The notes beneath the pieces were generated by a model. It did no database searches and was not told the origin of the DNA. It worked only from the letters and a program-made list of their open reading frames with translations. Of a stretch of 64,000 bases of DNA, positions 17,438 through 26,711 are shown piece by piece. The stretch is from assembly GCA_938074325.1 (NCBI GenBank), contig CALJFZ010000015.1, positions 97,087-161,086 on the forward strand, read 5' to 3'. Position 1 is the stretch's first letter. Each line of letters begins with the position of its first letter. The translations under genes and the position numbers were made by a program. The stretch is from an uncultured Flavobacteriales bacterium (GTDB lineage: Bacteria > Bacteroidota > Bacteroidia > Flavobacteriales_D > Sanyastnellaceae).

Positions 17438-19183
17438 TTAACGAGGACTGTTCAACGTTTGCGAGCCCATGCGGTCCATTGCACAACGGAACCCAATGGC
17501 TGCTGATGATTTGTCCTCATCCAAGTAGCGACGCGTACCGGGGCTGAGCCAGTAGCTACGGTCGTTCCATGCTCCGCCTTTGTAGACGCGAGATCGGTTG
17601 TTGATGAGGCTGGTAGAACCGTATCCGTACATCATTTCTCCCTTCTTGTCTGGGGCGTTGAACTCCGGATCGCTGTACTTGATGCTGGATTGGAAATCGC
17701 CGTCCAGATAATCGATGTTATCCGCCTGGCGGTAGTTATCACGTCCAAGGCTTTCTTCAACGGTGACGTCGCGGTAACGCAGTTCACCTGGAGCGGCGTC
17801 TACGTTTCGGATGAACAAGTCCAGAACATCAGCTGCGATGATTTCTTCGCTTTCCATCACGAGTTCCTTAGCCTCTGCAATTTGCTCTTGTCCTTCTTCC
17901 AATCGCTTTGCCTTGAGCTCAGCTTTCGCTGCGTCGATGGCGTTGAAGACATTAGCAACCAAATTTTGCTCTTCCTCGGTGAAGTTTTTCATGGCGGCCT
18001 TCTCGTAGGCTTTCAGGTCCGCTTCCAAGGCCGGAACATCGTAAACGACGAAGTCGTACTTATCTGCCAGCTCACCCTCGGCGTTGCGCTGGGCTGTTTG
18101 GTAAACATTTCCTCGGAAAGGTCGGAATTCCTCCGCGTCGACCGCATTGTAGGGGCGATAAACGTCCAGAACCCATTCGTTGACATTGCCGGACATGTTG
18201 TACAAGCCATAGTCATTCGGGGCATATTCGTAGACGTTTGCGGTGGCGGCAGCTCCGTCGTTCAAGGATCCGGCTACCCCCATATAATCACCTCGTCCGC
18301 GAGAGAAATTGGCATTCATACCGCCGTACTCGCGTGAGCGTGAGTTATCATTACGTGTGTAGTGCCCGTCCCATGGGTAGGTTCGCCGATCAGAGATCAG
18401 TTCAGCATAGCTATTTCCGATGAGGCCGAGCGCTGCAAATTCCCATTCTGCCTCCGTAGGTAGACGGTAAGCAGGTTGGAACAAACCGTCGGTAAAGCGC
18501 ACATTTCGCGCTCCCGACGAGCCTGGGCGCAAATCCGCAAGGCCCTCAGTTACAGTTTCAGGCGTGTATTGACCGTTGAGGTAGGCCTCAGTGGTGAAGA
18601 ATTCCTCGTCTAACTGCGCTTCTGGGTTGTGTGCGATCAATCCTTCTCTCACGAGTAATTGCTCGTTGACGCGATCGGTTCGCCACTTGCAGAAATCATT
18701 TGCTTGGTTCCAAGAAACACCTACCACAGGGTAATTCTGGTAAGCAGGGTGTCGTAAGTAGTAATTGACGTAAGGCTCGTTGTAAGCCAATTTTTCACGC
18801 CACACAAGGGTGTCAGGCAAAGCGCGTTGAACGACTTCGCGGTAGGAATCTCCGTAGACGCGGTTCAGCCAGTATAGATACTCAAGCCAAAAAGAATTGG
18901 TGACCTCCGTTTCGTCCATGTAGAACGATGGCACCGTGACACGGCGGGGAATGTTATCCCAATTCATGGTCAAGTCGTCTTCCACTTGGCCCATGGTGAA
19001 GGTTCCGCCTTCAATGAAGACCAAACCTGGGGCGGTTTCTTGGCCAGCGTACGGGCGCTTTTCAAAGCCGCCGTTCATGGTGTCGTTGTAAGCCCATCCC
19101 GTTGCGCCAGAGCGTTCAGGAGTGCAGCCAGAGAAGACGAACGCAAAAGCGAACAGTCCTAGAGCGTAGAACTTCCAATTCAT
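17438..19183 (-). CDS. gldJ: Gliding motility / type IX secretion lipoprotein GldJ
   Basis: GldJ is an outer-membrane-associated lipoprotein with a formylglycine-generating-enzyme-like (SUMF1) fold, needed for gliding and type IX secretion. The signal peptide ends in FVFSGC (Cys20). The mature start TGWAYNDTMNGGFEKRPY is typical of GldJ. FGE-fold marks are LVFIEGGTFTMGQ, YMDETEVTN, PVVGVSWNQANDFCKW, YRLPTEAEWEFAALG, MSGNVNEWVLD, YKGGAWNDRSYW and IGFRCAMDR. An acidic helical insertion of about 85 residues (near 377-461) interrupts the fold. The start at 19183 gives a compact signal peptide; an ATG at 19210 would add 9 residues. It lies downstream of a PorP/SprF-like gene. Confidence 0.92.
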   Translation of the reverse strand: MNWKFYALGLFAFAFVFSGCTPERSGATGWAYNDTMNGGFEKRPYAGQETAPGLVFIEGGTFTMGQVEDDLTMNWDNIPRRVTVPSFYMDETEVTNSFWLEYLYWLNRVYGDSYREVVQRALPDTLVWREKLAYNEPYVNYYLRHPAYQNYPVVGVSWNQANDFCKWRTDRVNEQLLVREGLIAHNPEAQLDEEFFTTEAYLNGQYTPETVTEGLADLRPGSSGARNVRFTDGLFQPAYRLPTEAEWEFAALGLIGNSYAELISDRRTYPWDGHYTRNDNSRSREYGGMNANFSRGRGDYMGVAGSLNDGAAATANVYEYAPNDYGLYNMSGNVNEWVLDVYRPYNAVDAEEFRPFRGNVYQTAQRNAEGELADKYDFVVYDVPALEADLKAYEKAAMKNFTEEEQNLVANVFNAIDAAKAELKAKRLEEGQEQIAEAKELVMESEEIIAADVLDLFIRNVDAAPGELRYRDVTVEESLGRDNYRQADNIDYLDGDFQSSIKYSDPEFNAPDKKGEMMYGYGSTSLINNRSRVYKGGAWNDRSYWLSPGTRRYLDEDKSSAAIGFRCAMDRMGSQTLNSPR

Positions 19184-19252
19184 GGTGTTATTGGTTCGTG
19201 TGGGTTTCATGCAGATTGTAGGGGTGCGACCGGTTAAATCGCTTTAATTCAA

Positions 19253-20251
19253 CTAGAAGGACGGGCAATTTATTGTTCGGAACTTCGAACGTTTGCCACG
19301 GCAGTCAAATTGAATGGTCATGCTAATTTCATGCGCTCCTCCGGTTGCAGGAGTCAACTCCGATACAGTCAGGTCGTAGCTGTAGCCGAACTGGACCACG
19401 TCGGATTTGATGCCCAACGTAACGATGAAGGCATCGCGGTACTCCGTGAACATGATGCCACGGTACCAGATACCGCCCACAAGTGGTCCTTTGTTTACGT
19501 AAAGCCCGAGGTTGAGCTGCTGGAATTCACCCTGGCGACGGTAGAACACATTCGGAGAAATCGTGGATTCGATGCCCGTGACCGAGCGCTGCAATGGGAG
19601 AATGGCTCCTGCGTGGAACGTGTACTTCATAGGCAGTCGGCTGGTACCCACGACCAGTGATTCATTGGGTTCGTTCAAGTGATGCACAGCTGCTCCGAAA
19701 TAGTATTTGTCGGTGAAGCCGAGAATTCCCGTGCTGAAGTCAACTGCTTGAACCATTCCTCCGCGTGGGATGTCCTGCGTCTCGTAGATGAAACCGCGAC
19801 GGGGGTCAATCATGTCCCCGAAGGTGAGGCGACCCCAATCCAACGCCTTCTGCATGTAGGTTACCTGCATGGCTGCCTTCACGGACAACTTGCGTGTAAC
19901 CGCTTGCTGGTAGCTGTATATGCCGCTGGCAGTGGTCGTGCTCAGCGTGCCACGTCCGGCTTGGTCATTCATCACGATGAATCCCAAACCACCCGAGAGC
20001 GTCTCAACATGTTGGTCATATGCCGCGGCGGTGGTCACGAATGAACCGCTCATCGCGGGCCACTGATTGCGGTATGACATTGTCAATCGCGGGCAGCGGG
20101 CAGACCCGGCAAATGCGGGGTTGAGGTACAGTGGATTGGCGAAATACTGCGTAAACTCTGGGTCTTGAGCGGTTGCAGTATTGCCGGTCCACGATACGAA
20201 AGCAGCGGTCAAAATGAGGGCTGCAGCGGGGATTGCTAGGAGGTGCTTCAT
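19253..20251 (-). CDS. PorP/SprF-family type IX secretion membrane protein
   Basis: A 332-residue outer-membrane protein of the PorP/SprF family. The signal peptide MKHLLAIPAAALILTAAFV is followed by the family opening DPEFTQYFANPLYLNPAFAG and MSYRNQWPAMSG. Further conserved parts are DQHVETLSGGLGFIVMNDQAG and GGIWYRGI. Members bind the type IX machinery and often pair with type B sorted proteins; several copies per genome are usual, so PorP and SprF cannot be told apart. The ATG at 20251 is chosen; an ATG five codons earlier also exists. It is upstream of gldJ (69 bases) and divergent from porU. Confidence 0.88.
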   Translation of the reverse strand: MKHLLAIPAAALILTAAFVSWTGNTATAQDPEFTQYFANPLYLNPAFAGSARCPRLTMSYRNQWPAMSGSFVTTAAAYDQHVETLSGGLGFIVMNDQAGRGTLSTTTASGIYSYQQAVTRKLSVKAAMQVTYMQKALDWGRLTFGDMIDPRRGFIYETQDIPRGGMVQAVDFSTGILGFTDKYYFGAAVHHLNEPNESLVVGTSRLPMKYTFHAGAILPLQRSVTGIESTISPNVFYRRQGEFQQLNLGLYVNKGPLVGGIWYRGIMFTEYRDAFIVTLGIKSDVVQFGYSYDLTVSELTPATGGAHEISMTIQFDCRGKRSKFRTINCPSF

Positions 20252-20419
20252 AAAGATGATTCCCAATGAATTTACAAGAATAAGAAAAAATCGAATGCCA
20301 CTCTCAAATTCCCGCTGAGGGAAACAATCGAGATGCCATACTAATTGTAGTTAACGAGCGTTTTGGCCTTTGCGTTGCATTTCCTTTTTTCACCAACTTC
20401 GCTCCTCTATTTCACTCGG

Positions 20420-23400
20420 ATGATGCGTTTACCAATTTTCGTGTTTTTCATCTCGGTTTTGCTGAGTCTTTTTTTGCCGAAATCCCTCTATTCGCAGGGG
20501 GGTCAAGTGGTGGAAGGAGAGGTGGAAATTGCTTGGTTGGAAAAAGACGCGGCGCCCGTGGGTGAATGGACGCCACGCATGGGTTTTTGGCTAGATGAAA
20601 TTCCATGGGGTGTGTACGAGCAGGATTGGCCTGAGGGATGGAGTTCGGGTCAGATCCTCATGGACGAAGAGCAGTGGTCAGAAATCCCTGCTGCAACACT
20701 CACTTCACGACAGCGTCAACTTTTGGCGACATCTGAAGACCAAGGTTATTGGCAAACCGATCGCATTGCAGGTGGAGCCCAGTGGATTGGTCCATTGCTT
20801 CGGTGGAATGCGGCGAAAGAAGCACATGAAAAGCTAGATGTTTTGAATTTCGCGTTTGGTCAAGGGTATGGGCCTGCTGTTGGTGCATACAGTCAAGCTC
20901 AGCGCGTGCGAAATTGGCCTGAATCGCATCCGCTGAATGAAGGGGAGATTTTGCGGCTTTCCATCCCCAATTCAGGGATTTATAAAATAGACCGCGACTG
21001 GATGATTTCGGCCGGATTTGATCCCGACACCCTGGATCCGAGAAAGGTTCAGTTGTACGGCAATGGGGGTGAATTGCTGCCCATGGACAACACCGAAGAT
21101 CGCCCTTTGGGACTGCGCACTGTAGCCGTTGAATTTGAAGGCAGCGAGGACGGGAGTTGGGATGCTGGGGATGCCTTGGTTTTTTGGGGACAAGGACCAA
21201 ATACCCTTGCATGGGATAACGGCTCAAACACATGGGAACACCTTCGGCATCCCTACGAGGACCAGTCTTGGTACTTCCTAGCAGTGGATCGCGAGGACGA
21301 GCTCGGTCGCATACAGATTGCATCTCAGCCTGCTTCAGCGGCCGATACGTTGGTTACCCAATACGTCAATGTGCAATTCCACGAACAAGAATTGGAAAGT
21401 CCCAATCGCTCAGGCCGAGAGTGGTTTGGGGAGTCGTTTGGTACGGTGAATCAGCGTGCGTTCAATTTTTTCGTTCCACACCCAACCAACGCACCGGGGA
21501 CCTTGTCCGCTCGATTTGCTGCGCAGTCCATGGGGGCACCGAGCGTGTTTGAGATGTCGTGCGGAGAGACGTCGTTCAGCGCCTCGCCATCCTACACGAG
21601 TTCCACTTCCACGAGTAACGTCGCAAACCTCGCCAGCGGAGCGACTTCAGGGGCACTTGTGGGAGCCTCGAGTGTCAATGATCCCAATGCATTTGCATCG
21701 GTTTCCGTAGCATTCAATCCCGGTGTGAACGATGCCATCGGTTGGTTGGACTATCTGCTGCTCGAGCAGCCATGCTACCTCACCTACAGCGGTTCGCCAT
21801 TGGATTTTACCCAGCCAGGGTTAGGTTCAGGTATTGCAGAATATGCGTTGGCTGATGCGCCAGCTGATTTGAAGGTTTGGGACATTGGAGATGCCTCGCA
21901 ACCTCTGGCTCTGGATTGGACAGCTGACAACGGATCGGCGCATTGGAAGGCTGCGACAGACTCTACGCAGTCATTTGTCGCTTTCACCACCACTTCGCTG
22001 CCCGAACCTTCTTACAAGGGACGTGTCCAGCCTTCCAATCTGCACAGCGTCGAACAAGCAGACCTCGTCATCGTCACGCGCCCGGTGTTTATGGCAGCGG
22101 CAGAACGCCTCGCTGCACTGCACGCCGATGACGGGTTGAACGTGCTCTTAACCACGCAGCGTGCCGTTTTCGATGAATTTTCCAGTGGCAGCGTAGACCC
22201 CACTGCCGTCAAAATGCTGATGATGATGTTGAGGGATAAGGCCATTGAAGGCGGTTGGGAGGCTCCGAAATACCTTCAATTATTTGGTGACGGTACGTTT
22301 GCTAACCGCGTGAGCCTCGAGTCCACTCCATACGTGATTACCTACCAAAGCGAGAATTCAGTAAGTCCGACCGGGAGTTATGTCAGCGATGATTACTTCG
22401 GTTTCTTGGAAGACCAGTATGGAGAGGGCATCGGCGATAAGCTCGCCATCGGGGTGGGTCGAATCGTCTGTGAAACGGAAACGGAAGCCAGCGCCATGGT
22501 CGACAAGATTGAAGCGTACATGCGCCACCCGAGCCCTACCGTTCCAGAAGGGGGGTGCTTGGACGAATCCAGTGCAGACGATGGGACATGGCGGAACCGC
22601 ATCTGCTTTGTTTCGGACGACATGGACGGAAATGGAGGGCCAACTGAAATTGAGCACATGGTCAATTCTGATGAGCATGCCAACAAATTGGCACAAAATC
22701 ATCCGGAATACGACGTGACCAAAATCTACCTCGATGCCTATCCGCAAGAATCCACCCCGGGCGGAGAACGTTATCCGGATGCCCAGCTGGCCATTGACCG
22801 GCAGGTGCAAGACGGAGCGTTGATTGTGAATTACATCGGCCACGGTGGGGAACGCGGCTGGTCCCATGAGCGCATCTTGAACACCACCACCATTCAGAAT
22901 TGGGAAAATCTAGCTCGGATGCCTCTGTTCATGACGGCGACTTGCGAGTTGGCGCGGTTTGACGATCCTGATGTGGAATCGGCCGGGGAGATGATGGTGC
23001 GCAATCCAAATGGAGGTGCCATTGCGATGCTCACTACAACGCGGGTCGTTTTCAGCGGGTCGAATCAGCAATTGAACCGAGCGTTTTATGAGATTGCCTT
23101 GCAGGATACGGGGTCCACGCGACTGCGGTTGGGTGACATTGCACGCGTAACCAAAAACGACCCCCAGGTTTCGAATAGCAGCAACAAACGCAATTTCTCG
23201 TTGCTCGGTGATCCAGCGCTGGCCTTGAATTATCCTGAGCACTGTGTTGAGTTCACGTCTGTACCCGATACGTTGAAAGCGCTCGACCTCGCTTCGGTCG
23301 CGGGGCATGTTGCTGCTTCGAACGGGGATACGTTGCATGATTTCAACGGCATTGTGCATGTCCAATTGTTTGACAAGCGGTCACAGATAACCACGTTGAA

Positions 23401-24301
23401 CAACGACGGTGCGCCGAACCCCCACACATTTCAAGTGTTCCGGAATGTTTTGTTCCGAGGGGTGGCAACGGTTGTCGATGGGACGTTTGCATTTGATTTT
23501 GTAGTTCCACGCGACATCGATTACAGCTATGGCAACGGTCGCATCAGTGGATATGCCGTGTCCGACTCTGCAGATGCGCACGGCGCCAATGAGGATTTTG
23601 TGGTAGGAGGAGTGAGCGAAAATTTTGTCGAGGACACCACGCCTCCGACGGTGCAGCTGTTCTTAAACGACACCCTGTTTGAAGCGGGTGGGTTGACGGA
23701 CGAGAATCCGTGGTTATTGGCCAGGGTGTTCGACGAAGGAGGCATCAACGCTTCCGGTGTGGGCATTGGCCATGACATCAAAGCCACGTTGGACGAGCAA
23801 TCCGATGAAAGCGTGGTCCTGAATGCTTTCTACACGACAGACTTGAACACATTCCAAAGCGGTACGGTCAGGTATCCTTTTGAGGGCCTCGATCCAGGAT
23901 ACCATGCCCTTGAGTTGGTCGTTTGGGATGTGCAAAACAACAAGGGCAGTGCGTCAACTGAGTTCTTGGTAGCAAGCAGTTTGGGTGCGGCAATCGGGGA
24001 GGTGCTGGCTTATCCCAACCCCTCTTCGAGTGGGTTCCGGTTTGAAGTGGAGCACAATGTGGTTTGCGCCGATGCCCAGGCCGTGCTTGAAGTGTACAAT
24101 GCGGCAGGCGCGCTGGTCCACCGCCGAGAGGCGGAATGGCACGAAGACGGATACCGCTCGGAAAACCTGACTTGGAACATGAGCGATGACGCCACAGGTG
24201 CTACGGTGTCAGCAGGCCTCTACATCTTCCGGTTAACGCTTGTTCCGGAAGTGGGAGCACCTGCACAATATTCCGACCAACTGGTCGTTATTCGTCCGTA
24301 A
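20420..24301 (+). CDS. porU: Type IX secretion system sortase PorU
   Basis: PorU is the surface C25-family peptidase that removes the C-terminal sorting signal of secreted cargo and links it to lipid. This 1293-residue protein has a signal peptide (RLPIFVFFISVLLSLFLP). The gingipain-like catalytic half carries His808 in NYIGHGGERGW and Cys842 in FMTATCELARFDDP, then GGAIAMLTTTR. It ends in its own type A sorting-like domain, starting VLAYPNPSSSGFRFEVEHN and closing with AGLYIFRLTL. The ATG at 20420 gives the signal peptide; the longer TTG frame start is unlikely. porV follows after 46 bases. Confidence 0.95.
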   Translation: MMRLPIFVFFISVLLSLFLPKSLYSQGGQVVEGEVEIAWLEKDAAPVGEWTPRMGFWLDEIPWGVYEQDWPEGWSSGQILMDEEQWSEIPAATLTSRQRQLLATSEDQGYWQTDRIAGGAQWIGPLLRWNAAKEAHEKLDVLNFAFGQGYGPAVGAYSQAQRVRNWPESHPLNEGEILRLSIPNSGIYKIDRDWMISAGFDPDTLDPRKVQLYGNGGELLPMDNTEDRPLGLRTVAVEFEGSEDGSWDAGDALVFWGQGPNTLAWDNGSNTWEHLRHPYEDQSWYFLAVDREDELGRIQIASQPASAADTLVTQYVNVQFHEQELESPNRSGREWFGESFGTVNQRAFNFFVPHPTNAPGTLSARFAAQSMGAPSVFEMSCGETSFSASPSYTSSTSTSNVANLASGATSGALVGASSVNDPNAFASVSVAFNPGVNDAIGWLDYLLLEQPCYLTYSGSPLDFTQPGLGSGIAEYALADAPADLKVWDIGDASQPLALDWTADNGSAHWKAATDSTQSFVAFTTTSLPEPSYKGRVQPSNLHSVEQADLVIVTRPVFMAAAERLAALHADDGLNVLLTTQRAVFDEFSSGSVDPTAVKMLMMMLRDKAIEGGWEAPKYLQLFGDGTFANRVSLESTPYVITYQSENSVSPTGSYVSDDYFGFLEDQYGEGIGDKLAIGVGRIVCETETEASAMVDKIEAYMRHPSPTVPEGGCLDESSADDGTWRNRICFVSDDMDGNGGPTEIEHMVNSDEHANKLAQNHPEYDVTKIYLDAYPQESTPGGERYPDAQLAIDRQVQDGALIVNYIGHGGERGWSHERILNTTTIQNWENLARMPLFMTATCELARFDDPDVESAGEMMVRNPNGGAIAMLTTTRVVFSGSNQQLNRAFYEIALQDTGSTRLRLGDIARVTKNDPQVSNSSNKRNFSLLGDPALALNYPEHCVEFTSVPDTLKALDLASVAGHVAASNGDTLHDFNGIVHVQLFDKRSQITTLNNDGAPNPHTFQVFRNVLFRGVATVVDGTFAFDFVVPRDIDYSYGNGRISGYAVSDSADAHGANEDFVVGGVSENFVEDTTPPTVQLFLNDTLFEAGGLTDENPWLLARVFDEGGINASGVGIGHDIKATLDEQSDESVVLNAFYTTDLNTFQSGTVRYPFEGLDPGYHALELVVWDVQNNKGSASTEFLVASSLGAAIGEVLAYPNPSSSGFRFEVEHNVVCADAQAVLEVYNAAGALVHRREAEWHEDGYRSENLTWNMSDDATGATVSAGLYIFRLTLVPEVGAPAQYSDQLVVIRP

Positions 24302-24347
24302 CCAAATGAACGAATTTTGCGTTTACTTTGCGCAACCCTGACTAATC

Positions 24348-25604
24348 ATGCCCAGTATGAAGACGCTTTTGAGTAAAATCACCGCCCTTGCGGTAATGGT
24401 GACCGCACTCGGTACAACCCATGCGCAGTTGACGCCTGGTGAAGTGACGCAACAAGTTCAATTGAACACCATCACCACCGCTGTGCCCTTTTTGATGATT
24501 GCTCCGGACAGCCGTTCAGGCGCTCTAGGAGATGCCGGGGTCGCTCTTTCCCCCGATGCCAACAGCCTTCATTGGAATCCGGCCAAGATGGCGTTTGTCA
24601 CAGACGAGGTCGAGTTTAGTTTGGCCTATGCCCCTTGGCTGCGTGCACTGGTAGATGACATGAACCTGGCATACCTCTCGGCGGTGCGACGCATTGATAA
24701 GCGTTCTGCGTGGGGCGGTGCGCTTCGCTATTTCAGCTTGGGTAATATCACATTTACAGACGAGACAGGAACGACCATCCGGGATTTTCAGCCTGCCGAA
24801 TTTTCATTGGATGTGGGGTACAGCCAGAAACTCAGCGACCGTTTCAGCGGCGGAATCGCAGGTCGATTCATCAATTCCAACCTCACCGGCGGCACAAATG
24901 TGTTGGGCGCTAATTCAAAGCCGGGTCGGTCGGTAGCCGTTGACATGAGTGTTTTCTACACAAATCCACGGGCGAAATTCCGCGGCAAGGATGCGGAGTT
25001 CAATTGGGGTATGTGCATTTCGAACATCGGTGCGAAAATGAGCTACAGTGAGTCAGCGGAACGTGATTTCATCCCCACCAACCTCAAGACCGGTGCAGCA
25101 CTCAAGTTGTTAGTGGATGATTACAACAGCCTCACGTTCACTGCGGATGTAAACAAACTGTTGGTGCCTACCACTCCGATTTATGATCAGGAGAGCGGAG
25201 CCTCCATCGTCAGCGGGTACGATCCCAATGTAGGTGTCGTAACGGGCATGATCCAGAGTTTCTACGATGCGCCGGGTGTGGTCAACTTCAATGAAGACGG
25301 AACCTACGCGGTAGAAGACGGAAGCATCTTCCGAGAAGAATTGCGCGAATTCAACATCGGGGGCGGTGTTGAGTATTTGTTCAACGATGCCTTTGCATTC
25401 CGAACGGGCTTCTTCAATGAGCACTACTCGAAAGGTGCTCGTCAGTTCATCACCCTCGGCGCCGGAATCAAGTACACGGTATTCACGGTTGACTTGAGCT
25501 ACCTCATTTCAACACGTCAGCAAAATCCGTTGGCAAACACGTTGCGCTTCACGCTGCGTTTGCAGTTCTCTGATTTGGCGCAGGCTTCGGAAATCGAAGA
25601 CTAA
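24348..25604 (+). CDS. porV: Type IX secretion outer-membrane protein PorV (LptO)
   Basis: PorV is a 14-strand FadL-like barrel that binds the sorting domain of type IX cargo and delivers it to PorU. The 418-residue protein has a signal peptide ending before QLTPGEV. The family segment AVPFLMIAPDSRSGALGDAG is followed by LHWNPAKMAF and YAPWLRALVDDMNL. The C-terminal strands end LANTLRFTLRLQF. Either ATG at 24348 or 24357 (MKTLLSK) could start translation. It is directly downstream of porU, the usual flavobacterial order, and 6 bases before ispF. Confidence 0.95.
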   Translation: MPSMKTLLSKITALAVMVTALGTTHAQLTPGEVTQQVQLNTITTAVPFLMIAPDSRSGALGDAGVALSPDANSLHWNPAKMAFVTDEVEFSLAYAPWLRALVDDMNLAYLSAVRRIDKRSAWGGALRYFSLGNITFTDETGTTIRDFQPAEFSLDVGYSQKLSDRFSGGIAGRFINSNLTGGTNVLGANSKPGRSVAVDMSVFYTNPRAKFRGKDAEFNWGMCISNIGAKMSYSESAERDFIPTNLKTGAALKLLVDDYNSLTFTADVNKLLVPTTPIYDQESGASIVSGYDPNVGVVTGMIQSFYDAPGVVNFNEDGTYAVEDGSIFREELREFNIGGGVEYLFNDAFAFRTGFFNEHYSKGARQFITLGAGIKYTVFTVDLSYLISTRQQNPLANTLRFTLRLQFSDLAQASEIED

Positions 25605-25610
25605 GGGCCA

Positions 25611-26090
25611 ATGGCGTTTCGAATCGGTTACGGTTACGATGTCCACCAATTGGCGGAAGGGGAGTCCTTCTGGCTCGGTGGTATCGAGGTTCCCCACACC
25701 CACGGGGCTGTTGGGCACAGCGACGCGGATGTATTGCTGCATGTTATTTGTGATGCGTTGCTTGGAGCATTGGCCCTCAGGGACATCGGTTATCATTTCC
25801 CCGACACAGACCCCCAGTACAAAGGGGTTGACTCGAAAAAGTTGCTGCAGCATACCTACGACCTTGTTACGCAGGATGGTTGGAAGTTGGGCAATGTGGA
25901 CTGCACGGTGTGCCTGCAACGGCCCAAATTGAGTCCCCACATTGATACGATGCGGCAATGCATTGCAGGGCTACTTGGAGCGGAATTGCACCAGGTGAGC
26001 ATCAAGGCGACCACAACTGAAAAGCTCGGGTTTGTTGGTCGAGAGGAAGGCGTAAGTGCGCACGCGGTGGTGCTCCTCGAGAAGGCCTGA
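25611..26090 (+). CDS. ispF: 2-C-methyl-D-erythritol 2,4-cyclodiphosphate synthase
   Basis: IspF cyclises CDP-methylerythritol phosphate in the MEP isoprenoid pathway. The 159-residue length is standard. Zinc ligands are in GYGYDVHQL (Asp9, His11) and GHSDADVLLHVI; the signature CDALLGALALRDIGYHFPD and the C-terminal KATTTEKLGFVGREEG are conserved. It begins 6 bases after porV, so it is probably transcribed from the porU-porV operon. Its tail is convergent with the DUF4956 gene, 11 bases apart. Confidence 0.97.
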   Translation: MAFRIGYGYDVHQLAEGESFWLGGIEVPHTHGAVGHSDADVLLHVICDALLGALALRDIGYHFPDTDPQYKGVDSKKLLQHTYDLVTQDGWKLGNVDCTVCLQRPKLSPHIDTMRQCIAGLLGAELHQVSIKATTTEKLGFVGREEGVSAHAVVLLEKA

Positions 26091-26101
26091 TTGTAGGAAG
26101 T

Positions 26102-26707
26102 TTAGCCTCTTTGGCTCTCGAAATGCCCCGGCTGGGAGTCTCCGTCGAAGTGCACCTTTATGACCGCGGTATCCCGGAGCAAGTCCACTTTTCCGATTTC
26201 AATTCGGATGATCTGCACGCCGGTGCGTTGTTCCAAATCACGGATCAACTCCTCTCGGCGTCCTTCAGCCAATAAATCGACCCGGTCGTAGATTACCACT
26301 TTGGTCGCCAAGTGCCGAATGGCCCACAACCGATCCAAGATGAAGGTGATGATCCAAACGGATACATTGGCTGCTGCAACCGCAATCCAACCCGTTGCAG
26401 CAGGTGCAAGTGCGTTAAGAACGGAGAGGGCAATGACAATGAAGAGGTAGGTCATTTCCCGGATGGGAATGGCGTCTGTTCGGTAGCGGATGATTCCGAA
26501 AATGGCGAAAAGGCCCAGTGCAAAAGCGAGATCAATTTCAACGGCCATCAACAAATTGCATAGCAGGTAGACCGCACTGGAGACGAGGATGAAGGAGAAG
26601 ACGTAGTCCCTTCGCTTCGAAATGACGTGGTAAATTCCCAAGACGAGAACCAAGCATGATACCAAGTTCCCAGCAAATGGGACAAGCAAGTTCAACACAT
26701 TCTCCAT
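26102..26707 (-). CDS. DUF4956 membrane protein
   Basis: A 201-residue protein with an N-terminal membrane region of about four to five helices, then a soluble C-terminal domain. The DUF4956 core LGLFAIFGIIRYRTDAIPIREMTY is present in the middle. The family is commonly found beside VTC-domain polyphosphate polymerases, as here: the VTC gene ends 4 bases upstream. A role in polyphosphate handling is inferred from this pairing; no biochemical function is known to me. Confidence 0.88.
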   Translation of the reverse strand: MENVLNLLVPFAGNLVSCLVLVLGIYHVISKRRDYVFSFILVSSAVYLLCNLLMAVEIDLAFALGLFAIFGIIRYRTDAIPIREMTYLFIVIALSVLNALAPAATGWIAVAAANVSVWIITFILDRLWAIRHLATKVVIYDRVDLLAEGRREELIRDLEQRTGVQIIRIEIGKVDLLRDTAVIKVHFDGDSQPGHFESQRG

Positions 26708-26711
26708 GGGC

